Assembly: GCA_002838815.1 (NCBI GenBank)
Contig: LQGW01000044.1
Location: forward strand, 1 to 33,101
Reading direction: 5' to 3'
Length of the DNA stretch: 33,101 nt
Source: Clostridiaceae bacterium JG1575
Lineage (GTDB): Bacteria > Bacillota > Clostridia > Clostridiales > Clostridiaceae
Of this stretch, positions 6,404-14,344 are shown piece after piece. The notes under the pieces are model-generated. The model was not told the DNA's origin. It saw only the letters and a list, made by a program, of their open reading frames with translations, and made no database searches. A program made the position numbers and the translations under genes. Within the stretch, counting starts at the first letter, position 1; each line of letters starts with the position of its first letter.

Positions 6404-8992
6404 TTAGAAATCAGCGGTTGCGATATCCTCTCGGGAAGGCCCAAAAAGCCTGCGGCGGATCCCATGGGCAAGGGGCGTGCGGCCCAAACGGACCAATCCC
6501 TCGTGAAAGAGGATTCCGGCTCCGATGTAGGCGAGGAAGGGCCCGCTTTCTCGAAGCGGGGGCACCGTCAAAAGGAAGAACTTTGCGTAGCGAATCAAGG
6601 CAATCACCGGAATCAAAAGACATAAAATGAAGAGAACCGCCTTATAGGGATCCAAGGGACGCATGATGGTAAACAAGGCCCGCAGAGTGATGATGATGAG
6701 TAAGAACGTAGCGTAGGTCGACTTTTGCTGGTGGGGAAGTTCTGTGGCAAACAGCTGCAACAGCAAGAGAAAAACAGCAGCGCTGATCCCGGCCGGCAGT
6801 GCGCGGGGCACCACGTTGGCGAGGAAGTTGCCAACCACACGATCCTTGTTGGGCTTCAAGGTGAGGAGGAAGGAGGGAATGCCCACCGTAGCGGAATTGA
6901 TGATGGTGCCTTGAATGGGCAAAATGGGATACGTCAGAGCCAAGGGCAGGGCTAAAAGGGCAAAAAGGCTCGCGTAGGTGGTCTTGATCAAGAACAAGGC
7001 CGCCACGCGCTCAATGTTGTTGATGACGCGCCGTCCTTCGTCCACCGCGTCCACCATCTGAGCCATGTTGTCCTCCAAAAGCACCATGTCGGCGGCAGCG
7101 CGAGCGGCCTCACTTCCCGAAGCCATGGCGACCGCGCAGTCGGCCTCCTTAAGAGCCAGGACGTCATTGACCCCATCCCCGGTCATGGCCACCGTGTGCC
7201 CGGCTTTTTTGAGCGCCCGCAAAAGTTCTCTTTTTTGTTCGGGGGAAACTCGGGCAAAAAGCGTGGTGGATTCTGCCAAGGACGACAGATCGTCCGTTGC
7301 GGCCAGCGCGCTCATATCAAGAGCTGCGCCCAGATTTTTAAGCCCGGCTCGCGAAGCGATGGCCGCTAAAGTTTCCGGGTTGTCCCCGGAGATCATTTTG
7401 ACTTGGACGTTCTGGTCTTTGAAGTAGCGCAAGGTTCCCGCCACATCTGCCCGCAGTTCGTCGGCGATGACCAAAAGAGCTTCGGGCTGTAGGGCTTCAT
7501 CGGGAACGCCCGAAGCTTCCTTCGAGATGGGTTTTTCGCTTTTGCCCAACAGCAACACCCGATAGCCCGCCTTGGCGATGCGCAGCACCTTCTCTTGAAT
7601 CTCGGCCCGCAAGGGACCTTCCGATAGGAGCATTTCGTGGGCGCCAAGATACCACGTGACTCCGTCCGCCAAGGTGAGGGCGGACCATTTTCGAGCACTG
7701 GAGAAGGGCCTTTTGTCCCTGGTCGAGGCGGGGTCGCTTCCTTGAAACACGTTGTTGATGGCCTCTTGGGTGGCATTGCCTTCAGGGAAGGCGGCGGAAA
7801 ACGCCTCAAGGGCCTGCTGCGTCCTCTTTGGCACTCGGCTGATTTTGTCGTATTCCTGGAAGGCCGGGGCCTGACCCTCTTCATTCAACGGAACAAAGGG
7901 CGTTTTTTTGGGACCTTGCGCACCAGAATTTTGCGCGGGGTCCCCCGATCCTCCAATGACGAGCGGCACCAAACCCAGGAGCTTCATGCGTCCTGTGGTC
8001 AAGGTTCCGGTTTTATCCAGGCAAAGCACGTCCACCCGAGCCAGCGTTTCAATGGCCGGGGTGCGCTGCACCAAAGCTCTTTTTTTGGCCATGCGCATGA
8101 CCCCCAGAGCCAAGGCCACAGACGTCAGAAGAATCAGTCCTTCGGGCATCATGGAGATGAGTAGAGCGACGTTGGAGACAATGATCCGATTGCGCGTCGC
8201 CAGATCCTGAAAGAAGAACGATTTGATCAAAATAACCGTTCCCAAGGGTAGGATCATGAAGGACACGTATTTTAAAATTCGGTTGAGCGACACCACGAGG
8301 CGGGGCTGATTGCGCTTTTCCCGCTTGGCTTCCCGAGCGATGGCTCCAGCGAAGGTCTCTTCTCCAACCTTATCCACCTCAATCCAGCCACTGCCCGCCA
8401 CCACAAGGGATCCCGAGAGCACCCGCTCGCCTTGCTTTTTCGCCATGGGGTTGGATTCTCCCGTCAATTGAGATTCATCGAGCTCCAGAGAATCGCTGCT
8501 CACCACCACGCCGTCCACACTGACTTGGCCTCCAGAGCATAAGCGCAGCAAATCGCCCACCACCACCTCTTCCTTGGGAATCTCCTGTTCCTTCCCCGAG
8601 CGGCGCACCACCGCCCGAGGCTCGGTCAACAGCACCAGGCGATCCACAACAAATTTAGCCCGCAATTCCTGAATGATATGAATCCCCGTATTGATGAGGA
8701 CGATGCCCATGAAAAAACCGTTGCGTAAGTAGTGAGGCTCCTGAACGGCGACATAGAGCACGAGGGCGCCCAAAACGACATTCAACAAGTTGAAGAGGGT
8801 CATGGAGTTGTCCCAAACGATGCGCGCGACGCTGCGGGTGTTGGTTTTAGGAACCACGTTGCCTTCTTTGCGCTCGATTTTTGCTCGGGCCGCCTCCTCC
8901 GTGAGCCCCTGAGGGACATCCGCTTTTAGGGGTTCTCTTTCGAGGAGCGTCTTTGGCTCCTTTGGTTGAGCTTGGTTGATCTTTTCTTTCAT
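6404..8992 (-). CDS. Cation-translocating P-type ATPase, CtpE-like
   Basis: 862 aa. ATG 8992 has AAAGGAA upstream. The P-type machinery is complete: actuator TGES (177-180), membrane motif MPEGL (282-286), phosphorylation site DKTGT with Asp326, ATP-site ISGDNPET (534-541) and hinge TGDGVND (604-610). There are about ten membrane segments, four of them after residue 660. There is no N-terminal metal-binding CxxC and no CPC motif, so it is not a heavy-metal pump. SMMPEGLILLTSVALA in segment 4 is typical of the CtpE-like group; mycobacterial CtpE is linked to calcium. The true ion here is unknown. A Gly/Pro/Gln-rich insertion (about 345-395) lies between the phosphorylation site and the nucleotide domain. 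No clear terminator separates it from pfk downstream. Confidence 0.9.
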   Translation of the reverse strand: MKEKINQAQPKEPKTLLEREPLKADVPQGLTEEAARAKIERKEGNVVPKTNTRSVARIVWDNSMTLFNLLNVVLGALVLYVAVQEPHYLRNGFFMGIVLINTGIHIIQELRAKFVVDRLVLLTEPRAVVRRSGKEQEIPKEEVVVGDLLRLCSGGQVSVDGVVVSSDSLELDESQLTGESNPMAKKQGERVLSGSLVVAGSGWIEVDKVGEETFAGAIAREAKREKRNQPRLVVSLNRILKYVSFMILPLGTVILIKSFFFQDLATRNRIIVSNVALLISMMPEGLILLTSVALALGVMRMAKKRALVQRTPAIETLARVDVLCLDKTGTLTTGRMKLLGLVPLVIGGSGDPAQNSGAQGPKKTPFVPLNEEGQAPAFQEYDKISRVPKRTQQALEAFSAAFPEGNATQEAINNVFQGSDPASTRDKRPFSSARKWSALTLADGVTWYLGAHEMLLSEGPLRAEIQEKVLRIAKAGYRVLLLGKSEKPISKEASGVPDEALQPEALLVIADELRADVAGTLRYFKDQNVQVKMISGDNPETLAAIASRAGLKNLGAALDMSALAATDDLSSLAESTTLFARVSPEQKRELLRALKKAGHTVAMTGDGVNDVLALKEADCAVAMASGSEAARAAADMVLLEDNMAQMVDAVDEGRRVINNIERVAALFLIKTTYASLFALLALPLALTYPILPIQGTIINSATVGIPSFLLTLKPNKDRVVGNFLANVVPRALPAGISAAVFLLLLQLFATELPHQQKSTYATFLLIIITLRALFTIMRPLDPYKAVLFILCLLIPVIALIRYAKFFLLTVPPLRESGPFLAYIGAGILFHEGLVRLGRTPLAHGIRRRLFGPSREDIATADF

Positions 8993-9032
8993 GTTCGATT
9001 CCTTTCTATAGGAGCAGCAGCCCCCAAGAGCC

Positions 9033-9052
9033 CTTTAAGGAATGCCTTAAAG
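9033..9052. repeat. Perfect palindrome in the ATPase leader
   Basis: CTTTAAGG-AATG-CCTTAAAG, 8-bp arms with a 4-nt loop, 41 nt upstream of the ATPase start codon. It could be an operator or an mRNA hairpin controlling the pump gene. Confidence 0.45.
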
Positions 9053-9156
9053 AGCTTATTGTCTAAAAAATGGGGGGCCTTTTTGATCCGCACACCTCTT
9101 TCATTGTACATAAGGATGTTAAAAGCAGATGAAGAAGCCCCCAATGGGCGCTCTTT

Positions 9157-9185
9157 TTGCCATCCTCGAATCAAAAAGATACAAT
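9157..9185 (+). promoter_or_regulatory. Promoter of the RocB-like peptidase
   Basis: TTGCCA (9157-9162), a 17-nt spacer and TACAAT (9180-9185). The start is expected near 9192, giving a leader of about 60 nt. Confidence 0.6.
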
Positions 9186-9253
9186 AAATCCAGCAGCGAG
9201 GAGGGACGCCATGGCAACACCAGAGCCTTCCTGCAAAGAAAAGGAGCCTTGAG

Positions 9254-10906
9254 ATGATTGATTTAAGTGCCCGAATCGAAGAATTGGCCCTAACCTTGAC
9301 GAACGTACGCAGCGTCGTGGATACCAAGGGGGAAGTGGCCGTTGCGGAAAAAGCCTACGATCTTTTTGCAAAGATGCCTTATTTTAAAGAGCATCCGGAA
9401 CGGTTGAAAAAAGTCTTTTTACCGGAAGATCCCTTGGGACGTTTTGCCGTATTGGCCTGGGCTACAGGCGAAAAAGAAGCCTCTTCCCAAGCCGTGCTCA
9501 CCATCGGACACTTGGATACTGTTGGCGTTTCCGACTATGGAGCTCTCGAGCCTTTGGCCACGTCTCCCCAAGAGCTCACTGAAGCACTGCGATCCTATAA
9601 GCTGCCTGGCGCCGCCCAAAAGGATTTGGACTCAGGAGACTACCTCTTTGGCCGAGGCCTCTTTGACATGAAAACCGGAGACGCCATTCTCATGGCTCTC
9701 TTGGAGGACTTTTGCCAAAAGCGCAGCGAACGAAAAGGCCATTTCCTCGTAGGTCTTGTGCCCGATGAAGAAGGCAATTCTCGCGGCATGCTGGCCTTAG
9801 TTCCAGAGTTTGCCCGCCTCAAAAAAGAAGAACACCTGGACTTTTTGGCCCTACTGGACACCGATTATATGACTGAGAGCGAACCTTTGGCTCCCGAGCG
9901 CACGATCTTTGTGGGCACCGTGGGCAAGATCATGCCCAGCTTTTATGCTGTGGGTAAGGAAACCCATGTGGGCGAGGCCTTCAATGGCTTGGACCCGAAC
10001 GAAATCATCGCTGAGCTTTTGGGAGAGATCAACTGCAACCCCCACTACTGCGACGAGGCCTGTGGTGAAGTGACGCTGCCGCCCATTTCACTGAAGATGC
10101 GGGATTTAAAACCCGAGTACTCCGTTCAGACCGCCCGCGCAAGCCATGTATATTTCAACGTGGCAACGCATAAAAGGACCCCCAGCGATGTGTTGGCGCA
10201 GATGAAGCAGGCAGGCGAAGCGGTATTCGCCCGGGTTTTGGATCGATGGCACGCCCGCTTTTGCCTTTATCGGGAAAGGATTGGCCGCGCGCCCCTCCCC
10301 TGCCCCTATCAGCCCCGGGTTCTCACTTATGAAGAGCTCCTCGCTCGAGTTCTAAAAGAGAACGGCGAAGGCTTTCGAAACTTACTGGAGGAGACCGCGC
10401 AGCGCTTGGCCCTCCGAGACGATTTGGATGAACGGGACAAGGCCTTGGAGCTTGTGGCCTTTTTGCACAATCAATGGTCGGATCGCGATCCCGTGCTCAT
10501 CGTGTACCTGACGCCGCCGTATTACCCCCACATCCATGTGGATGAAGCCACTCCAGAGGGGGCCCGTCTCTTTGATGCGGTGGCCCAGGCCGTGGAAGAG
10601 ACGCCCTCAAAAAATCCCGTCGTTTACCGAAAGTTCTTTCCCTACATTTCCGACCTCTCTTACGGCGCGGCGCCCAAAGAACCTCAGGTCATCCATGATC
10701 TAAAAAGCAACATGCCCGGCTTTGGCATCCTCTACCGCCTCCCCTTGCAAGAAATGCAGGAATTAAACCTGCCGGTACTGGACATTGGCCCCTTCGGCAA
10801 GGATGCGCATCAGTTCACTGAGCGCATTGAAAAGCAACACGCCTTCCATACCGCTCCAGAGCTCACCGGGCGCACCATCGCCCATTTGTTGGGCAATCCT
10901 CTCTAA
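9254..10906 (+). CDS. M20-family metallopeptidase, RocB-like
   Basis: 550 aa. ATG 9254 is preceded by AAGGAG at about 9 nt. It has the two-zinc M20 signature: GHLDTVG (85-91; His86, catalytic Asp88), FGRGLFDMKTG with bridging Asp138, PDEEGNSRG with Glu172/Glu173, a further Asp in LDTDY (202-204) and a final His in GKDAHQF near residue 520. Its length and the DYGALEP and GRGLFDMK blocks match the Bacillus RocB arginine-utilisation group rather than the ~400-aa PepT or DapE. The probable role is a cytoplasmic aminoacylase or peptidase in amino-acid catabolism. The substrate is unknown, no other arginine genes are nearby, and it has its own promoter and terminator. Confidence 0.85.
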   Translation: MIDLSARIEELALTLTNVRSVVDTKGEVAVAEKAYDLFAKMPYFKEHPERLKKVFLPEDPLGRFAVLAWATGEKEASSQAVLTIGHLDTVGVSDYGALEPLATSPQELTEALRSYKLPGAAQKDLDSGDYLFGRGLFDMKTGDAILMALLEDFCQKRSERKGHFLVGLVPDEEGNSRGMLALVPEFARLKKEEHLDFLALLDTDYMTESEPLAPERTIFVGTVGKIMPSFYAVGKETHVGEAFNGLDPNEIIAELLGEINCNPHYCDEACGEVTLPPISLKMRDLKPEYSVQTARASHVYFNVATHKRTPSDVLAQMKQAGEAVFARVLDRWHARFCLYRERIGRAPLPCPYQPRVLTYEELLARVLKENGEGFRNLLEETAQRLALRDDLDERDKALELVAFLHNQWSDRDPVLIVYLTPPYYPHIHVDEATPEGARLFDAVAQAVEETPSKNPVVYRKFFPYISDLSYGAAPKEPQVIHDLKSNMPGFGILYRLPLQEMQELNLPVLDIGPFGKDAHQFTERIEKQHAFHTAPELTGRTIAHLLGNPL

Positions 10907-10926
10907 ACGCCTCTCTCTAAAAGATG

Positions 10927-10974
10927 CCTCATAAAAGGAGCCTTCCGTTTTCGCGGAAGGCTCCTTTTATGAGG
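10927..10974. terminator. Bidirectional terminator between the peptidase and murD
   Basis: Perfect 21-bp inverted repeat (10927-10947 / 10954-10974) with a 6-nt loop between convergent genes. The arms contain AAAAGG and CCTTTT tracts rather than external T runs. Confidence 0.75.
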
Positions 10975-11024
10975 TGGACCTTACTCGTTGAGCTTCGTTG
11001 CCTCATCCCTGGGGACGGATTGGT

Positions 11025-12410
11025 TTATTCAGGCAGTTCCCCCACGAGGCGGGCAAACAAATCCCCGCGTTCTTCAAAGTTTCGATACCGATCAAAAGAA
11101 GTACAGCCCGGTGAGAGGAGCACAACGTCTCCGGGGCGGGCGATCTTATACGCCAGCGCCACCGCCTCTTCCATATCTTCGGCCTCCAAAAGACCTTCCC
11201 CGGCGTCCCCGCCATAGGCCAAAAGGGCGCGCCGGATCTTCTCCTTGGCTTCCCCCATCAAGATGACGTGGCGAAACCAAGATCCCGCTTCCTCAGCTAG
11301 GGGCTGAAAATCCAGTTTTTTATCCCGCCCGCCCAAGAGGATGATGATGCGTCCGCGATCTTGCTGAAAGGAGCGTACCGTCGCCAAGGTCCTTGTGGGC
11401 GAGGAAGCAATGGAGTCGTTATAGTAGCGTACGCCGCGCTTTTGACCCACAAGCTGGGCCCTATGGCGCACCCCCATAAACGTCCTCGCGTATTCGTGAG
11501 CCGTGGGGATGCTTACATAATCCTTCGTAGCCAGTAAGGCCGCACAGAAATTCTCCGCATTATGAACGCCACGCACCTTCATTTCCGAGAGACGACACAC
11601 CGGCACATCGCCAAGATAAATCACATCGTCCGCATAATAAGCCTCGGCTTTCCCTTTGGAGGAGAAGAAAGAGACTTCCCCGACCGCCTCTTTGGCAAAG
11701 GAGCGTGTGATGGCGTTGTCTTTATTGAGGATCACCCGAGCTCCTGCATCCTGGAAACGAAAGATGTTTTTCTTAGCTTCGGTGTATTCTTGCATGTCTT
11801 TATGAACGTCCAGATGATTTTCCGAAAGGTTTGTCACGACGGCCACATCCGCAGAGACATCCATATCCATCAGCTGGAAGCTCGAGAGCTCCACCACGAC
11901 GACATCCTCTTTGGCGATGGATTCGATCTCGGAGAACAGCGGATGTCCGATGTTCCCACCGATCCAGGCATTGACTCCCTGAGCCTCCAAGAGGCCATGA
12001 ATCATGGTGGTGGTGGTGGATTTTCCGTCCGAACCCGTGATGCCGATGATGCGGGCCGGGCAATGGCGCATGAATTCTTCCATCTCAGAGGTAATGCGTG
12101 CCCCCTTGGCTTGGGCCGCCAAGAGCTCCGGCACATCGGGGCGCAGCCCCGGCGTGCGAAAGATCACATCAAAGCTGCCTTGGGCCAGGGAACGAAGATA
12201 CATCGGCCCAAGAGATAACGCCACAGAATCCTTGAATTCCTCAACAACTTCAGGCAGCTCAGCTTCTTCTCGACGGTCGAAGGCCGAAACCTTGGCGCCC
12301 ATTTGAAGCAGAAAGCGCAGTAGGGGCAAATTGGAGACGCCGATCCCTAATACGGCGACCTTTTGGTCGCGAATTTCAGCCCGAAACCGGGCAAAGTCCC
12401 GGCGGTACAT
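11025..12410 (-). CDS. murD: UDP-N-acetylmuramoylalanine-D-glutamate ligase
   Basis: 461 aa, the usual MurD length. It adds D-glutamate to UDP-MurNAc-L-Ala in the cytoplasm for peptidoglycan synthesis. An N-terminal Rossmann domain opens with VAVLGIGVSNLPL. The central ATPase has GITGSDGKSTTTT (123-135) and a Mg-site ELSSFQL, and the C-terminal domain has MGVRHRAQ and SPGCTSFDRYRNFEERG, the last typical of MurD among Mur ligases. The ATG overlaps the glyS stop by one base (TAATG), so it is translated from the glyS message. It is away from the usual dcw cluster, and the glyS T-box upstream may bring it under glycine control. Confidence 0.93.
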   Translation of the reverse strand: MYRRDFARFRAEIRDQKVAVLGIGVSNLPLLRFLLQMGAKVSAFDRREEAELPEVVEEFKDSVALSLGPMYLRSLAQGSFDVIFRTPGLRPDVPELLAAQAKGARITSEMEEFMRHCPARIIGITGSDGKSTTTTMIHGLLEAQGVNAWIGGNIGHPLFSEIESIAKEDVVVVELSSFQLMDMDVSADVAVVTNLSENHLDVHKDMQEYTEAKKNIFRFQDAGARVILNKDNAITRSFAKEAVGEVSFFSSKGKAEAYYADDVIYLGDVPVCRLSEMKVRGVHNAENFCAALLATKDYVSIPTAHEYARTFMGVRHRAQLVGQKRGVRYYNDSIASSPTRTLATVRSFQQDRGRIIILLGGRDKKLDFQPLAEEAGSWFRHVILMGEAKEKIRRALLAYGGDAGEGLLEAEDMEEAVALAYKIARPGDVVLLSPGCTSFDRYRNFEERGDLFARLVGELPE

Positions 12411-13801
12411 TATAAGCTCACCCGAGCGGCAATCCAGTCGTTGAGTTCGCCAATCTTGATGCGAACTTGCTCCATGGTGTCACGGTCACGGATGGTGACG
12501 GCTTGATCTTCCAGGGTCTCAAAATCTACGGTGACGCAGTAGGGCGTTCCAATTTCATCCTCGCGGCGGTAGCGCTTGCCGATGGAGCCGGCATCATCAT
12601 AATGCACCATAAAGTCCTTGGCCAGCTGAGCGTAAATCTCGTCCGCCTTTTCCCCGAGCTTTTTCGATAACGGCAAAACCGCCACCTTATATGGCGCGAG
12701 GAAGGGATGCAAATGCAGCACATTGCGTACCTCCCCGTTTTCCAGGGGTTGCTCTTCATAGGCATCGATGAGCAGCGAGAGGAAAATCCGGTTGGGCGAG
12801 ACCGCAGGTTCGATGACGTAGGGAATGAATTTCTCATTGGTGACGGGATCTTGATAGGTGAGATCCTCTTTGGCGTGCTCCATATGCTGCTTTAAGTCGT
12901 AGTCGGTTCTGTGGGCCACGCCCCAAAGTTCGCCCCAACCAAAGGGATAGCGATACTCAAAGTCCGTGGTGGCTTTTGAATAGAAGGATAGTTCCTCCGG
13001 CGCATGGTCTCTTTGTCTGAGGTTTTCTTCCTTTAAGCCAAGGTCCAAAAGGAACCCTTTGACAAAGCTGCGCCAGTAATCGAACCATTCCATGTCTTCT
13101 CCAGGCTTACAGAAGAATTCCATTTCCATCTGCTCAAATTCCCGGGTCCTGAAAATAAAGTTTCCCGGGGTAATTTCATTGCGGAAGGATTTCCCAATTT
13201 GGGCAATCCCAAAAGGCAGCTTCTTGCGAGTGGTGCGAGCGACATTTTTAAAGTTGATGAAGATGCCCTGCGCCGTCTCGGGCCGAAGATACACCGGAGC
13301 GGAGGATTCATCGGTGACGCCAATGAAGGTTTTAAACATCAAATTGAATTTGCGGATCTCCGTGAAGTTCTTAGCACCGCAATTGGGGCACGGAATGCCG
13401 TTTTCTTTAATGTAGGCCGCCATTTCCGCCTCGGGCATGCCGTCGGCTGAGGCATATTCTACGCCCTTTTGGGTCATGTCTTCCTCAATGAGTTTATCGG
13501 CGCGAAAGCGCGTTTTGCATTCTTTGCAGTCCATCAAGGGATCCGAGAAGCCCCCCACGTGCCCAGAAGCCACCCAGACCTCGGGATTTAAGAGGATGGC
13601 CGAATCCAAACCTACATTGTAGGGGCTTTCTTGAACGAACTTTTTCCACCACGCTTTTTTGATGTTTTCTTTGAGTTCCACGCCTAGGGGGCCGTAATCC
13701 CAAGAGTTGGCCAATCCTCCGTAAATGTCGGATCCGGGGAAGACAAAGCCCCGTCCCTTGCAAAGCGCCACGACTTGATCCATTGTTACTTGTTTTTCCA
13801 T
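12410..13801 (-). CDS. glyS: Glycyl-tRNA synthetase, single-chain (alpha2) type
   Basis: 463 aa. ATG 13801 is chosen because GGAGGG lies 6-7 nt upstream; an in-frame GTG at 13813 lies within that site. It is the class II alpha2 form found in archaea, eukaryotes and some bacteria, not the alpha2beta2 GlyQS. Evidence is the opening [20 protein letters not shown] (19-38), a zinc site CKECK (92-96) and CPNCGAK (138-144), motif 2 FRNEITP and motif 3 around the C-terminal catalytic block. It charges tRNA-Gly. Expression is controlled by the T-box leader at 13864-14035, and it is translationally coupled to murD. Confidence 0.95.
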   Translation of the reverse strand: MEKQVTMDQVVALCKGRGFVFPGSDIYGGLANSWDYGPLGVELKENIKKAWWKKFVQESPYNVGLDSAILLNPEVWVASGHVGGFSDPLMDCKECKTRFRADKLIEEDMTQKGVEYASADGMPEAEMAAYIKENGIPCPNCGAKNFTEIRKFNLMFKTFIGVTDESSAPVYLRPETAQGIFINFKNVARTTRKKLPFGIAQIGKSFRNEITPGNFIFRTREFEQMEMEFFCKPGEDMEWFDYWRSFVKGFLLDLGLKEENLRQRDHAPEELSFYSKATTDFEYRYPFGWGELWGVAHRTDYDLKQHMEHAKEDLTYQDPVTNEKFIPYVIEPAVSPNRIFLSLLIDAYEEQPLENGEVRNVLHLHPFLAPYKVAVLPLSKKLGEKADEIYAQLAKDFMVHYDDAGSIGKRYRREDEIGTPYCVTVDFETLEDQAVTIRDRDTMEQVRIKIGELNDWIAARVSL

Positions 13802-13863
13802 GGGTCCCTCCACAATTCTTTATTTTCGCTTATTTGATGGACTCGACTGTTCAGAGATACAAC

Positions 13864-14035
13864 AAAAAAGATGGGGTTCTGCAATGAAGGGACGCACGCT
13901 GCGCGGTTCCACCCTTCTTGGCATTTGCCCATCTTTTAGGAGTACTGGGGTTCAGGAGCTCCCTTCGTGGCTAGTGCAGGGCGAAATTCCAGCTTCTTCG
14001 CCTCTCTATGCTGCAACGCACCCTTACTCTTCTCC
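13864..14035 (-). promoter_or_regulatory. Glycine T-box riboswitch
   Basis: Minus-strand leader with all major T-box landmarks in order. These are AGTA of the loop-E side of stem I (14025-14028), AGAGAG (14002-14007), GCTGGAA of the distal stem (13987-13993), a specifier region GAAGGGA (13960-13966) whose GGA or GGG codon is glycine either way, and the T-box AAGGGTGGAACCGCG (13902-13916), with CCCTT downstream able to pair with its AAGGG as antiterminator. A T6 run (A run at 13864-13869) follows CCCATC, which can pair with GATGGG at 13928-13933, the likely terminator. Uncharged tRNA-Gly would raise glyS (and murD) expression. Confidence 0.92.
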
Positions 14036-14055
14036 ATCACAACCCGATGATGTTA

Positions 14056-14130
14056 TGGCTCCGCGAAGAGGGCTCGAACCTCCAACCTATCGGTTAACAG
14101 CCGAGTGCTCCACCATTGAGCTATCGCGGA
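14056..14130 (-). tRNA. tRNA-Asn (anticodon GTT)
   Basis: 75 nt including an encoded CCA. The acceptor TCCGCGA (14124-14130) pairs with TCGCGGA; the D arm, anticodon loop CTGTTAA, variable loop and TTCGAGC T-loop are all present; the discriminator is G. It lies about 20 nt upstream of the T-box leader with no promoter in between. Confidence 0.97.
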
Positions 14131-14146
14131 ATATAGTACAAATCCT

Positions 14147-14174
14147 ATTATATCAAGATTGGCTCCAAAATCAA
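14147..14174 (-). promoter_or_regulatory. Promoter of tRNA-Asn and probably glyS-murD
   Basis: Minus-strand TTGATT (14169-14174), a 16-nt spacer and a perfect TATAAT (14147-14152). The start is expected near 14140, ten bases before the tRNA. It is the only convincing promoter upstream of the T-box. Confidence 0.75.
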
Positions 14175-14245
14175 CGCCTTTTTTGCAAAGGCGCATCGGT
14201 CCTTTGGACAGCAGCCCTCCTTAAGTGAGGCCTTAACATCAAGCC

Positions 14246-14295
14246 AAGAGCGCCCAAAGGAAGGGCCCCTGAGGGCGGCTTCTTTGGGCGCTCTT
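14246..14295 (-). terminator. Terminator hairpin after hydA
   Basis: AAGAGCGCCCAAAG pairs with CTTTGGGCGCTCTT across a GC-rich loop that has its own GGGCCC fold. The T tract is weak. It lies 50 bp beyond the hydrogenase operon. Confidence 0.6.
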
Positions 14296-14344
14296 ATGCT
14301 TAAAGGGAGAGGTCGCCAGGGGATTTATCCGAGGTTGATCCCGA

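Noticed and set aside
11562-12218. Rightward 218-codon frame opposite murD
   Set aside because: It is an antisense shadow; murD motifs on the other strand are unambiguous.
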